Shown here one piece after another: positions 34,873-43,219 of a stretch of 64,000 nt of DNA. The position numbers and the translations under genes are program-made. Below the pieces are notes generated by a model. The model was not told the DNA's origin. It saw nothing but the letters and a program-made list of their open reading frames with translations, and searched no databases. Location: positions 248,001 through 312,000 of the forward strand of contig JAUWAU010000004.1 in assembly GCA_030601885.1 (NCBI GenBank), in the 5' to 3' direction. Source of the DNA: Armatimonadota bacterium. Its GTDB lineage: Bacteria; Armatimonadota; Zipacnadia; JAUWAU01. Every line of letters begins with the position of its first letter. Within the stretch, counting starts at the first letter, position 1.

Positions 34873-35457
34873 CTACTCGCCGCCCAGGTAGGCGCGTTCG
34901 ACGCCCAAGATGATGCGCAGGGACGTGGCCACCACGCCGAGGGTGATGCCCAGGATGATGCCCCGCTTGGCCCCGGTGACGGGGGAGATGAGCACCTGCT
35001 CGGCGAGGTCAGGCAGACCTTCGTAGATGAACGCCCCGAGGGGCACGCGCGCCAGCATGATGAGCACGGCCGCCACCAGGAGCACCGTCGCCTCCGGCGT
35101 TCGCGCACGGAAGGTGCGGTACGCCGCCGAGGCAACGAAGAACGCCAGCAATGAGAACATGGTCGCGTCCAGGGGCACGTATACGTTGGTGAACAGCCAA
35201 AATGCCGGCTTCCCTGGGTCAATGCCCCAGCCGACCCCAACGATGGACATTCCGGCGAACGCCGCAAGTGCGAGGAGGCTATACGGCCAATCCGGATGGC
35301 GCCGCCGGAGTCGCTCGCCGTGCGTCTTTATGAGGCTGCCGACGCCGAGAACGAAGGCGAAGGCCCAGATGATGATGATCCAGTCAGAGGCGCGCTCCGT
35401 CGCATCCTCGCTCAGCCTGTTCGGAACGAACAACTGCACTATCATGAACAGGCCCAC
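34873..35457 (-). CDS. Membrane protein of the MutL/DUF6754-like operon (gene 4)
   Basis: 194 residues from the GTG at 35457, with about five helices: GLFMIVQLFV, WIIIIWAFAFVLGVGSLIK, YSLLALAAFAGMSIVGVGWG, MFSLLAFFVASAAYRTF and ATVLLVAAVLIMLARVPLGA. Upstream of 35457 the frame stays open to a TGA at 35502 and encodes RLRLPLAICFVV, which would complete the first helix; a CTG at 35493 has GGGGAG at 9 nt, so the true start is probably that CTG. The protein ends GVVATSLRIILGVERAYLGGE. It follows gene 3 with about 20-55 bp. No family name is known to me. Confidence 0.8.
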   Translation of the reverse strand: MGLFMIVQLFVPNRLSEDATERASDWIIIIWAFAFVLGVGSLIKTHGERLRRRHPDWPYSLLALAAFAGMSIVGVGWGIDPGKPAFWLFTNVYVPLDATMFSLLAFFVASAAYRTFRARTPEATVLLVAAVLIMLARVPLGAFIYEGLPDLAEQVLISPVTGAKRGIILGITLGVVATSLRIILGVERAYLGGE

Positions 35458-35512
35458 GACGAAGCAGATCGCCAGCGGCAGGCGTAAGCGCAGCGCGGAT
35501 CACTCCCCACGG

Positions 35513-37042
35513 CTACATGGCCGCAAACAGATTCTTGAAGCTCTCGGCGAACTCTGCAGCAGGAGCCCAGTTTGCACCCAATGCCACTATCACGGCTCCC
35601 GCGACAAGCAATGCGGTAATGAGTACTTTGCCCCAGTCCTGCCCCTTGAGGCTTCCCAGTATCATCGGCTCGCGCGACAGGTAGGCGCTGGCCGCATACA
35701 ACTCCTCGCCCATGAGCGTATAGTCGCAGGCGGTGACGAAGAAGGGGAGCTGCGTGTCGGCGTCGGTGCCGGCGATCTGAATGGCGCCGGTGCTCGCGCC
35801 CGTCTCGGCCAGAATAAGTGACTCGGCGTAGAAGTACCCCATATAGATACAGGCCGCCGGGCGCTCGCGCAGCATTATGCCGTCCACGGCGGCTACGTAG
35901 GCGAACTGCGAGTCAGTTACGAAGAACACGCTGTCGGGATCGTAGGCATCGGCGTGGCCAGCCTTGAGGTAGGCTTGGCGTACGATCTCCCGCTCGATGT
36001 TCATGACGATGGGGTCGATGCAGGGGACCAGGAGCGGCGTCCCGTACTCGGCGACGCGGCGGGCAACACGGCCCAGAATGATCATTGCAGCGATGGTAGA
36101 GATGCCGCTGGCGCCTCCGAGGCCGGAGACGTACAGGATCGGGCGGCCCATCTCCGTTGCCCGTCCGATGGCGTCGTCGAGCGCCTCGATGCCCGGGATG
36201 GGTCGGACGTACAGCTCGTGACCGCGGCGGGCGCGTGTGATGAAGAAGATCACCAGGGCCGCGTAGATGCCGAGGCTGACCACCACGTTCGTTCGGTTCC
36301 TGTTGTACCAGCGCCCATAGGATATGATTGCGCCACTCCGCGCCATCTCCGACCGGACCGTCTCGTCGGCAAGCGCCCTCACCCCATAGTAATACTGGAC
36401 CTTCGGGTCGCCGCTCTTGTCAGTGTACGTGCTTCTGCCGGGGAGCACGTCACTGAGGACCTTCTCCTCCCCCTCGAGCTGCTCGAGCCGGACGATCTGG
36501 TACCCCGTTATCGGCCCCCCGAGTCCCGTGTCGTCCGGCGACAGCGTCCAGGAGAGGTTGATGACGCCGCCGGGGTCGTCGGGCGCGTCATCATCCTGCA
36601 CTTGGACGTCGAGGGGGGGTGCGGGCCCGGGTTCCTGCCTGGCCGACTGCACCGGTCCCGCGCCGGTCACCACGCGTTGCTCGTTTCCGTCAGCATCTAC
36701 TGCCGTCACGGCGTAGTAGTAGTCGAGACCGTCCGTGATTGGCGTGTCAACGTAGCTGGTGGGAGCGTCGGTGGTCTCGTCGGGCTTGGCCACCGCACTG
36801 ATGGGCCTCAACCGAGCCACGGTGGAGATCGGGTCTCGGCTGCGGTAGATGTTGTAGTGGTCGAAGTTCGACGGGGGAGCGTAGCCGGACCAATCCAGAT
36901 CGATGGCCCCACCCGTGTCCTCGGCGCGGTCCTGGGCCGTCAACGTGGTGATGGGCGCCGGCCCGACCTCCGGGCGGTGGCGGCACGATGCGAGCGACAA
37001 TGCGGCGCTGCAGAGCAGGAGCAGCAAGCAGAATCGGCGCAC
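35513..37042 (-). CDS. Fibronectin-III membrane lipoprotein with DUF6754-like domain (gene 3)
   Basis: 509 residues. A lipobox L-A-S-C20 predicts a lipid-anchored N-terminus. Two fibronectin type III domains follow (about 30-135 and 142-240). A transmembrane helix (252-269) separates them from a soluble domain (275-468) with RPIPGIEALDDAIGRATEMGR, VSGLGGASGISTIAAM, VMNIEREIVRQAYLKAG and QIAGTDADTQLPFFVTACDY. A second helix (472-490) is near the C-terminus. I believe the 275-468 domain is the Pfam family DUF6754. Its GGASG and DADTQ segments look like a small-molecule or nucleotide site, but no known enzyme matches. Conservation of this gene next to a MutL-like ATPase marks the operon as a unit. 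Confidence 0.8.
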   Translation of the reverse strand: MRRFCLLLLLCSAALSLASCRHRPEVGPAPITTLTAQDRAEDTGGAIDLDWSGYAPPSNFDHYNIYRSRDPISTVARLRPISAVAKPDETTDAPTSYVDTPITDGLDYYYAVTAVDADGNEQRVVTGAGPVQSARQEPGPAPPLDVQVQDDDAPDDPGGVINLSWTLSPDDTGLGGPITGYQIVRLEQLEGEEKVLSDVLPGRSTYTDKSGDPKVQYYYGVRALADETVRSEMARSGAIISYGRWYNRNRTNVVVSLGIYAALVIFFITRARRGHELYVRPIPGIEALDDAIGRATEMGRPILYVSGLGGASGISTIAAMIILGRVARRVAEYGTPLLVPCIDPIVMNIEREIVRQAYLKAGHADAYDPDSVFFVTDSQFAYVAAVDGIMLRERPAACIYMGYFYAESLILAETGASTGAIQIAGTDADTQLPFFVTACDYTLMGEELYAASAYLSREPMILGSLKGQDWGKVLITALLVAGAVIVALGANWAPAAEFAESFKNLFAAM

Positions 37043-37058
37043 GCCGACTGGTGCCTTC

Positions 37059-38180
37059 TTACCCAGTCTGGATCAACTCCACATTCGCCCGCGGCAGGCA
37101 GACACGCTCGCCGCTTTCCAACTCCGCCTCCAGAACGCGAACTGATGCCTCCGTCTCGATCTTCCGCAACTGTTCCGGCAGAGCCGAAACCGTCGCCAAT
37201 CTGCCGAAGTGCGGCTCACGGATGATGCGCACGACCGATCCAACGTCGATGCCCGAGCTCACATCCGCCGTCGCCAGCGCTTCTTTGGCCTCCTCGGGCA
37301 CGATGACCTCCGGTCGGATCACTCCCGCTCGGATCTGCGTCGCGCCGTTCATGGAGGCTTTCTTGCCCTCGCGCTCCTTCAGGATGGCGAACGTCCGCTC
37401 GGCCATGTCCAGAACGCCGAACCCCTCGGTGATGATCACCGTAGTGCCGACGTCCTCCTGGCCGGTGATCGCCACCCCGAGCGGCTCTCCCATGAACTGC
37501 TCCAGATCGGCCTGGTCCACGCCGCCGACCACGAGCCCGGCCGCTCCGACCTCCGCCGCCCGCTCCATGCAGGCCGCATCCGCATGAGAGCCGCCGACGA
37601 GTACGGCGCCGCGGCACGCCTCGTCCACGGTCTCCACCCGCAACGGCTGGCCCGGCTGCTCAACGAGCACCCGCAACGGCCCATGTGCTTCTCCGCCAAT
37701 GCCCAGAATCCCTTGCACAAAAGCACCGTGGCACTCCACAACTGCCCCCTCACCCGGAAGCAGCTCCACCACTGTCCCGTCCACATAGGCGGTCACTTCC
37801 ACTGGGATCGGTGGCTCGCGGAAGAACACCTCGCCGGTCACGGATGAGACGCTCTCGATCGTGCCGGTGACCGGCGCCACACAGGAGGACTTGAACAGCC
37901 CCAGGAGGCCCGCCGAGCGGGCGATCACCTCATCGGCCTCCACGCGGTCTCGCTCGCCTTTCAGCATAGAGTCCGGCACTTCGCTGGGTTCAATGCCGAG
38001 CCGATGCGCCACGTTGAGGGAGTGTATGTTGCCCGGCAGGGCGGTGGCCGCAATGACCTGCTCGGCCGAGACGGCGTCGCCCACCGCAACGTGCACCTCG
38101 CCCTCCAGAGGGAGCAGGCGTCGCTTCCGCAGCAGCGCCGACTCCGTCACCCGCAAGCCAGGAGTGTAAGCGTGTGCCAA
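37059..38180 (-). CDS. Barrel-sandwich-like protein of the MutL/DUF6754-like operon (gene 2)
   Basis: 373 residues. TTG at 38180 is supported by AAGGAG at 38188-38193, 7 nt away. The N-terminus (RLLPLEGEVHVAVGDAVSAEQVIA) and the segment KSSCVAPVTGTIESVSSVTGEVFFRE, VEVTAYVDGTVVELLPGEGAVVE resemble biotinyl/lipoyl (barrel-sandwich) domains such as in RnfC, without a modified lysine. The middle (GAVLVGGSHADAACMERAAEVGAAGLVVGG) is Rossmann-like, and the end (GSVVRIIREPHFGRLATVSALPEQLRKIETEASVRVLEAEL) has a KOW-like pattern. No membrane segment, so cytosolic. It lies between the MutL-like ATPase and gene 3 with 54 and 16 bp gaps. Confidence 0.78.
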   Translation of the reverse strand: MAHAYTPGLRVTESALLRKRRLLPLEGEVHVAVGDAVSAEQVIAATALPGNIHSLNVAHRLGIEPSEVPDSMLKGERDRVEADEVIARSAGLLGLFKSSCVAPVTGTIESVSSVTGEVFFREPPIPVEVTAYVDGTVVELLPGEGAVVECHGAFVQGILGIGGEAHGPLRVLVEQPGQPLRVETVDEACRGAVLVGGSHADAACMERAAEVGAAGLVVGGVDQADLEQFMGEPLGVAITGQEDVGTTVIITEGFGVLDMAERTFAILKEREGKKASMNGATQIRAGVIRPEVIVPEEAKEALATADVSSGIDVGSVVRIIREPHFGRLATVSALPEQLRKIETEASVRVLEAELESGERVCLPRANVELIQTG

Positions 38181-38234
38181 TGGGTAGCTCCTTGCAATTC
38201 TGCAACGCGTGGGACGGACTCTCACGCGGTAGCG

Positions 38235-40106
38235 TTACACGCCAGGATACAACTCCAGCGCGTGCCACCACTGGCGGACGTGCTCAGCGCGCGTGCTCGC
38301 GTCCTCGGGCAGGGACAGAGGTCGCCCGCGCGCGTCGATGATGACACCGGCAACGCCCCCGCTGACTTCGCGGCTCACTGCCGTGCCCCTCCCCTCGCCA
38401 CAGTCGAATCGGCGTCTCGGCCGGACCGTGAGCATCCCTTTGGCTCCTGCGGCAAGCTCCAGGCGTGCGATCTCGCCGAACTTCACGGTGGCTTCTCCGC
38501 GGCTCTGCTCCGACTCGAGCGTTACCGCCACACACTCCGCCCCGGGCTTGTCCGTCCCCACGGGCGCGACGCAGACGCCGAGCGGGATGAGGCAGTCGCG
38601 CTTGAACACCGTGGTGGCGGCTTCGGGCTGCACCGTGGCCAGGACGCCGAGCTGGGGCATCATGAAAATGCTATCCACCGCCAGGGCCGTGACGCCCTCG
38701 GGCTGGAAGGCGTCGATGAGCATCAACGCCGCTTGCTGCCGCCGCGGCGCATGAGACAGCACCCCGCCGCTGCCTACGATCAGATCCAACGCCATCATGT
38801 CGATCAGCGTCTCGCCAGTCAGCGTCTGGGCGAAGGCATCGGAGATCGTCCGCTCCTGCCGGATGCCCCGGAGCCCGACGGCGAGCAGCTTGTGCTGCTC
38901 GAAGGACAGCCGCAGGGCCTCCCGCGCCACCGCCTGCTCCAGCATGAGGTCGTCGAGCGTCTGAGGGATCGTCGTGGGGCGGATCATCTTGTTGCGGATC
39001 CGATTGCCGATGTCCGCATGTGGCACAGCTTGCTTGTCAAGCTGTGCTGCGCCGTCGGAGGAACGCACGGATTGCTGGTCAACCCGTGCCACACGGTGGC
39101 CGCCCTGGGGCACCCAGCGCAGGATGTTCTCCATGCCCGTCTCGGCGAGCACGTTCGAGATGCTGTAGCTCATCCCGAAGTTGGCGCTCACCGTGCGGTT
39201 TAACACCCCGCCGAACACGCTGAAGACGTCCGTCGTCGCCCCTCCGATATCCACGCCAATGACGCTAATCCCCTCTTGCTCGGCTATGGTCTGAATCATC
39301 GAGCCGACGGCCGCGGGCGTCGGCATGATGTCCGTGTCAACCCACTGCATCAGCGTCGGGTAGCCGGGCGCGTGGGCCATGACGTGCTCGAGGAACAGCT
39401 CCTGGATCTCCTGCCGGGCCGGTCCGAGGTTTTCCCGCTCAAGCACCGGCCGGAGGTTGTCTACGATCTGCAGCGCCGTTGTCTCGTCGAGGTTCTCCCG
39501 CACGACATCGCGCGCATCGACGTTGCCGGCAAAGATAACCGGAAGCTGGAACTGCCTTCCGAGACGCGCTTGGGGCCTGGCCGCACGGATCAACTCGGCG
39601 AGCTGTGCCACTTTGTCGATGGTGCCGCCGTCGGTGCCCCCCGAGAGCAGGATCATATCGGGCCGCAGCTCGCGGATGCGGCGGACGCGCTCGTGGGCGG
39701 CTCGGCCGTCGTTGGTGGCAATGATGTCCATCACGATGGCCCCGGCCCCGAGGGCCGCCCGCGACGCGCTCTCGGCAGTCATGCTCTTCACGACGCCGGC
39801 TACCATCATCTGCAGCCCGCCGCCGGCAGAGCTGGTGGAGAGGTACAGGTCAGTGCCCCTCCCGTCAGCCGCGGGGCGCAGGATGGCGCCGTCCTCGATG
39901 AGTGTCCGGCCCGAGAGCTCCTCCACCTCCGCCACCGCATTGAGCACGCCGCGCGTCACGTCTTCGAAAGGAGCCTCGACGGTGGTGGGCGCCTCGCCGC
40001 GCATTCTGAGGCGGTACTCGGCGCCCGTGTGCTCGATGAGGATGGCCTTCGTGGTGGTGCTGCCGCAGTCGGTGGCCAGGATGACCCTCGGCTCTACGTC
40101 ACTCAT
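38235..40106 (-). CDS. MutL/GlmL-family ASKHA ATPase (gene 1 of the operon)
   Basis: 623 residues. The family (MutL/GlmL) comprises chaperone-like ATPases that reactivate the B12-dependent glutamate mutase; it is unrelated to DNA mismatch repair MutL. Actin-like phosphate loops are clear: D13-C-G-S-T-T-T-K20 and D286-I-G-G-A-T-T-D293, with STSSAGGG and SGGTDGG between. The downstream segment IRPTTIPQTLDDLMLEQAVAREA is family-typical. About 28 residues (337-364) come from an inserted palindromic repeat. A long C-terminal region (about 480-623) follows. No glutamate mutase S/E subunit is in the operon, so its client is probably one of the neighbouring proteins. Start is ATG 40106, with a weak ribosome site. 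Confidence 0.87.
   Translation of the reverse strand: MSDVEPRVILATDCGSTTTKAILIEHTGAEYRLRMRGEAPTTVEAPFEDVTRGVLNAVAEVEELSGRTLIEDGAILRPAADGRGTDLYLSTSSAGGGLQMMVAGVVKSMTAESASRAALGAGAIVMDIIATNDGRAAHERVRRIRELRPDMILLSGGTDGGTIDKVAQLAELIRAARPQARLGRQFQLPVIFAGNVDARDVVRENLDETTALQIVDNLRPVLERENLGPARQEIQELFLEHVMAHAPGYPTLMQWVDTDIMPTPAAVGSMIQTIAEQEGISVIGVDIGGATTDVFSVFGGVLNRTVSANFGMSYSISNVLAETGMENILRWVPQGGHRVARVDQQSVRSSDGAAQLDKQAVPHADIGNRIRNKMIRPTTIPQTLDDLMLEQAVAREALRLSFEQHKLLAVGLRGIRQERTISDAFAQTLTGETLIDMMALDLIVGSGGVLSHAPRRQQAALMLIDAFQPEGVTALAVDSIFMMPQLGVLATVQPEAATTVFKRDCLIPLGVCVAPVGTDKPGAECVAVTLESEQSRGEATVKFGEIARLELAAGAKGMLTVRPRRRFDCGEGRGTAVSREVSGGVAGVIIDARGRPLSLPEDASTRAEHVRQWWHALELYPGV
39019..39093. repeat. 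Paired-hairpin repeat inside the MutL-like ATPase gene
   Basis: Begins TGTGGCAC (39019-39026) and ends GTGCCACA (39086-39093). Hairpin one: CACAGCTTG-CTTGT-CAAGCTGTG (39024-39046). Hairpin two: CACGGATTG-CTGGT-CAACCCGTG with one mismatch (39066-39088). On the coding strand it yields a stretch RVARVDQQSV...LDKQAVPHA in frame. Confidence 0.85.
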
Positions 40107-40340
40107 ACCAGCACCAGGGCAAGGCAACACCAAAGGAGAAAGGGCAATGGAGAAGACGGCAACAGCCCGAAGACGCCGAGCGCCTTCTTCTCCTTTTTTC
40201 TCCTTTTCCCTTTTCCCTGCCTTCAGGCCGCCGTATCGTAGCAACTCGCAGTTGGGCAGTCAAGGAGTAGGCCCTCACGACGAATGTTGACGCACAGAGT
40301 ACAACAAAACATATTACAGTGCAGAAAGGGCGAGGTGGAC
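40107..40340. other. Divergent intergenic region
   Basis: Contains A/G-rich and T/C-rich blocks (AAGGAGAAAGGG near 40130; CTCCTTTTTTCTCC near 40190), which are partly complementary and could form a long stem. A possible TTGACG...TATTAC promoter for the HTH/PIN pair lies at 40287-40317, with a long 19-bp spacing. Confidence 0.35.
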
Positions 40341-40547
40341 ATGAGCAGTGAGATAATGACGGTCAAGGAGTTGGCAGAGTATCTAAAAGTGGCCCCGCAG
40401 ACTGTTTACCGCAAGTTCCGTCGTGGGGAGCTGCCGGGGGCGAAGATAGGCAAGGCCATCCGCTTCAAGCGCGACGTGATCGACGGCTGGCTGCGCGTGA
40501 TGTCCTACCGATGGGATCCGAAGCGACGCGATGAGAGTTGTCATTGA
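40341..40547 (+). CDS. HTH/excisionase-type DNA-binding protein (putative antitoxin)
   Basis: 68 residues. ATG at 40341 preceded by GAGGTG. MerR/excisionase-type winged helix: MTVKELAEYLKVAPQTVYRKFRRGELPGAKIGKAIRFKRDVIDGWL, exactly the pattern of the helix_turn_helix_17 family. Basic tail (RWDPKRRDE). It overlaps the following PIN gene by 17 nt, the arrangement of toxin-antitoxin pairs; it would bind its own promoter and neutralise the PIN protein. Confidence 0.85.
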   Translation: MSSEIMTVKELAEYLKVAPQTVYRKFRRGELPGAKIGKAIRFKRDVIDGWLRVMSYRWDPKRRDESCH

Positions 40548-40956
40548 CACGAATGTGTTGATCTCCGCCCGGTTTTGGGGCGGAGCTCCGCGCCGGGTGG
40601 TGGATCTGGCAGCCAGTGGCCGGCTTCAAGCTGTCACGTCGTCCGAACTGCTGGCGGAACTCGAGGATGTGTTGGCCGAAGACTTCGAAGTGCCGCCGAA
40701 GCGCCTGGACCTAATCCTCCGAGATATCCTGTCCCATGCCGAGCTGATCACGCCTGATCCCGAGCTTGACATCGAAGTGCGCGATGCGGGGGACGTGAAG
40801 GTGCTCGCCTGCGCAGTGGCTGGCCGCGCAGACTGCATCGTGACCGGCGACAAAGACCTACTCGACCTCCGACGCATACCCGACCGTCCGCCGGTGCGCG
40901 ATGTGGAGACCCTCACCGTGCGGGCATTCCGCCAAAGGCACTCGAGGTGGACGTGA
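40531..40956 (+). CDS. PIN-domain ribonuclease (putative toxin)
   Basis: 141 residues of the COG1569-like PIN family. Acidic active-site positions are visible: D6 in VVIDTNVLIS, E in SSELLAELEDVL, D in DVKVLACAVAG and D in IVTGDKDLL. These four residues would hold the metal ion for RNA cleavage. Starts at 40531, overlapping the antitoxin-like gene. Type II TA PIN proteins are normally 120-150 residues, as here. Confidence 0.88.
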   Translation: MRVVIDTNVLISARFWGGAPRRVVDLAASGRLQAVTSSELLAELEDVLAEDFEVPPKRLDLILRDILSHAELITPDPELDIEVRDAGDVKVLACAVAGRADCIVTGDKDLLDLRRIPDRPPVRDVETLTVRAFRQRHSRWT

Positions 40957-41113
40957 CGCCGTGGGCAGAGCCGGACGCTGATAGAGGCGGCTCAATGGCG
41001 CCGAGTCGCCATCGTTGAACGGCCAAAGGCTGACGGTTGAGGAAGGACAGGGGACGGTTGCCGCCAAAGCATAAGCATACGAGCGGGGGTAAGACCGTAG
41101 GGAGGCAGCCACA

Positions 41114-41851
41114 ATGCACTGGACGAACTCGTGCAAACGACTCGTGGACGTGCTCGAGTTGGCGCATACCCCGGTGGCGGTAACGTATACCGACAATCCA
41201 CCGGCGGACGCCTCGACGGATGCGTACCGCGTTTGCGGCGCACTGCAGGCGGCAGCCGCCGGCACCGTGATCGACCTGACGGGCGACAACTCCGCCTGCC
41301 CCGGCGGCTCCACGTATCTGGGCCTGCGTGCCATGCCGCCAGAGCACGCTAAGGCGCTGCGAGAGTTCCTCATCGACGGCGAGAAGCTCTTCTCCTGCCC
41401 GGCGGCCATCAACCGCGCCCGGGCGCTCTCGAAGGCGACGCCGCCTTTTGGCATCGCTGAGCATGTCGTCTTCGCCCCGCTGGACAAAGCGCCACTCCCA
41501 CCCGACGTGACTGTGTTCATCTGCAATCCATGGCAGGCGGCCCGCCTCATCAATCTCGCCTACTACCTGGACGGCAAGCCCATGGAGTGCGACCCGACGG
41601 GCGCGCTGTGCGGCGCGGCGATCACGTACTCGCTTGTCACGGGCAATGTGAACGTCACCTTCGGCGACGTGACGGCACGCCGAATGCAACGGTACGCGGA
41701 GAACGAGCTGTTCGTCAGCATGCCACTGGCAGCGCTGGAGGCGACGGTGGCCAGCATCGACCGCTGCAGCGCCGGCACGGCGGAGACGCATATCCCGGCG
41801 GCGATGCGCCGGGCCATGGCCGAATCCGGCGGCGAGATGCCGGAGCTGTGA
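41114..41851 (+). CDS. DUF169-family protein
   Basis: 245 residues of DUF169, an uncharacterised family common in anaerobes. Typical features: PVAVTYTDNPPA near the N-terminus, Cys residues (C40, C63) in VCGALQAAAAG and NSACPGGSTYLGL, KLFSCPAAINRA, then HVVFAPLDK and GKPMECDPTGALCGAAI. The conserved Cys spacing suggests metal or cofactor binding. GGAGGCAG lies 8 nt before the ATG. It is followed by a small membrane protein and the heptose kinase on the same strand. Confidence 0.83.
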   Translation: MHWTNSCKRLVDVLELAHTPVAVTYTDNPPADASTDAYRVCGALQAAAAGTVIDLTGDNSACPGGSTYLGLRAMPPEHAKALREFLIDGEKLFSCPAAINRARALSKATPPFGIAEHVVFAPLDKAPLPPDVTVFICNPWQAARLINLAYYLDGKPMECDPTGALCGAAITYSLVTGNVNVTFGDVTARRMQRYAENELFVSMPLAALEATVASIDRCSAGTAETHIPAAMRRAMAESGGEMPEL

Positions 41852-41896
41852 GCCCCCGTGCCACACGGTCAGCCCGCAGCCAAGGAGGCACCACGT

Positions 41897-42088
41897 GTGA
41901 CAACGCACAATCGCTCGTACGTGATCATATCCATGAGCATGCTGATGTTACTGAGCGCCGTCGCGATCCTCATCGCGGTGACGGACCGGCCCACCGCATT
42001 GTTGTTCCAAGAAATGCCGCGGGCGCGCCCGACTCGCGGCCGTCGTGTGTTTCGCCAGCCAAGGAGGGCCCACAAGTGCTCTCACTGA
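41897..42088 (+). CDS. Small single-span membrane protein
   Basis: 63 residues from a GTG at 41897, 8 nt after AAGGAGG, the only in-frame start with a proper ribosome site. One hydrophobic helix is clear (VIISMSMLMLLSAVAILIAV), then a basic tail (RARPTRGRRVFRQPRRAHK). The stop overlaps the start of the heptose kinase by 13 nt, implying coupled translation. The family is unknown. It could be a regulatory microprotein of the exopolysaccharide operon; this is inference from position. Confidence 0.55.
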   Translation: MTTHNRSYVIISMSMLMLLSAVAILIAVTDRPTALLFQEMPRARPTRGRRVFRQPRRAHKCSH

Positions 42089-43161
42089 CGGTTGATCGAC
42101 TGACGAGCATCCTTAACGATATCCGAGGTTGCCGTGTCTTGGTTGTGGGCGACCTGATCCTGGACGAGTACGTCTGGGGCCGGACGGAGCGGATCAGTCC
42201 GGAGGCCCCGATCCCCATCGTGGACATCGAGCGGCGCAGCACCGGCCCCGGGGGCGCCGCCAACGCGGCCCGCAGCATCGCCGCGCTCGGTGGAGGGGCG
42301 TCGATCGCCGGCGTGATCGGTGACGACGACACCGGAGCTCAGCTCGTCAGGGCGCTGCAGCAGATCGGCGTCGGCGACAGCGGCGTGGTGGTCGATGCGA
42401 GTCGTCCAACCACCCGCAAGACGCGCGTCATCGCTCAAGGCCAGCAGGTTGTGCGGCTCGACTACGAGGACCGATCGCCGATATCGCCGCCGGTGTGCGA
42501 GGAGCTCGTCGAACGCCTGAGGCGGCTGCTCGACGATGTGCAGAGCGTCGTCGTGGCCGACTACGATAAAGGCGTCCTGACGCCGGCCCTGGCGCAGTCG
42601 CTGTTCCGGGAAGCTGCCGACCGGGGTCTGCCCGTCATTGTTGATCCGAAGCCGAATAATGTACGGCTTTTCCGTGGGGCCACCATCGTCACGCCCAACG
42701 AGAAGGAAACGATCGCCGCCGCCGCATTGGTTGGCCTCTCCGGGGCGCAGAACGCGGCCGATCTTCCGATCCCACACCTGGTGCCAAGCGGCGTTGGGCA
42801 CGAATTCAGGCCCTCCCCATCAGACGAGGACGCGTTGATGCAGGCAGCACGAGCCCTGCGGCGGGAGCTTTCAGCCGACTACGTGCTGGTGACGCGCAGC
42901 GAGCGCGGCATGGTCCTGCTGAGCGACGATGGCGTGCCGCCGGACTCGATCCCGGCAGTGGCCAAAGAGGTGTACGATGCCACCGGGGCGGGCGACACGG
43001 TGAGCGCCACCCTCGGCCTGTGCCTGGCGGCTGGGACAGTGGCGGGCGAGGCCATGCGGCTGGCAAATCTGGCGGCGGCGGTGGTCGTGCGCAAGCTCGG
43101 GTGCGCCACTGCCTCCCCCCAGGAGATCGTGCAGACCGCGCGCCAGATGGAGGCGCCGTGA
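42076..43161 (+). CDS. rfaE1: D-glycero-beta-D-manno-heptose-7-phosphate kinase
   Basis: 361-residue PfkB-family sugar kinase corresponding to the N-terminal half of E. coli HldE. GTG at 42076 has AAGGAGG 8 nt upstream. Signatures: VVGDLILDEYVWG, STGPGGAANAARSIAALGG, IVDPKPNN, VTPNEKE and DATGAGDTVSATLG (catalytic Asp in the last). There is no cytidylyltransferase domain, so the HldE functions are split. It makes heptose-1,7-bisphosphate for ADP-heptose or GDP-heptose, a precursor of lipopolysaccharide or S-layer glycan. About 30 extra residues (around 220-252, GLSGAQNAADLPIPHLVPSG) interrupt the region after VTPNEKE. Confidence 0.88.
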   Translation: MLSLTVDRLTSILNDIRGCRVLVVGDLILDEYVWGRTERISPEAPIPIVDIERRSTGPGGAANAARSIAALGGGASIAGVIGDDDTGAQLVRALQQIGVGDSGVVVDASRPTTRKTRVIAQGQQVVRLDYEDRSPISPPVCEELVERLRRLLDDVQSVVVADYDKGVLTPALAQSLFREAADRGLPVIVDPKPNNVRLFRGATIVTPNEKETIAAAALVGLSGAQNAADLPIPHLVPSGVGHEFRPSPSDEDALMQAARALRRELSADYVLVTRSERGMVLLSDDGVPPDSIPAVAKEVYDATGAGDTVSATLGLCLAAGTVAGEAMRLANLAAAVVVRKLGCATASPQEIVQTARQMEAP

Positions 43162-43219
43162 CGCCGGCAGCACACACAACGCCCCGGACGAGTGGGTCCA
43201 GTCGCCAGTCCACCGGGCG

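Noticed and set aside
38235..40106. DNA mismatch repair MutL
   Set aside because: The name is shared, but the motifs (DCGSTTTK, DIGGATTD) are of the actin-like GlmL/MutL ATPases, not GHKL.
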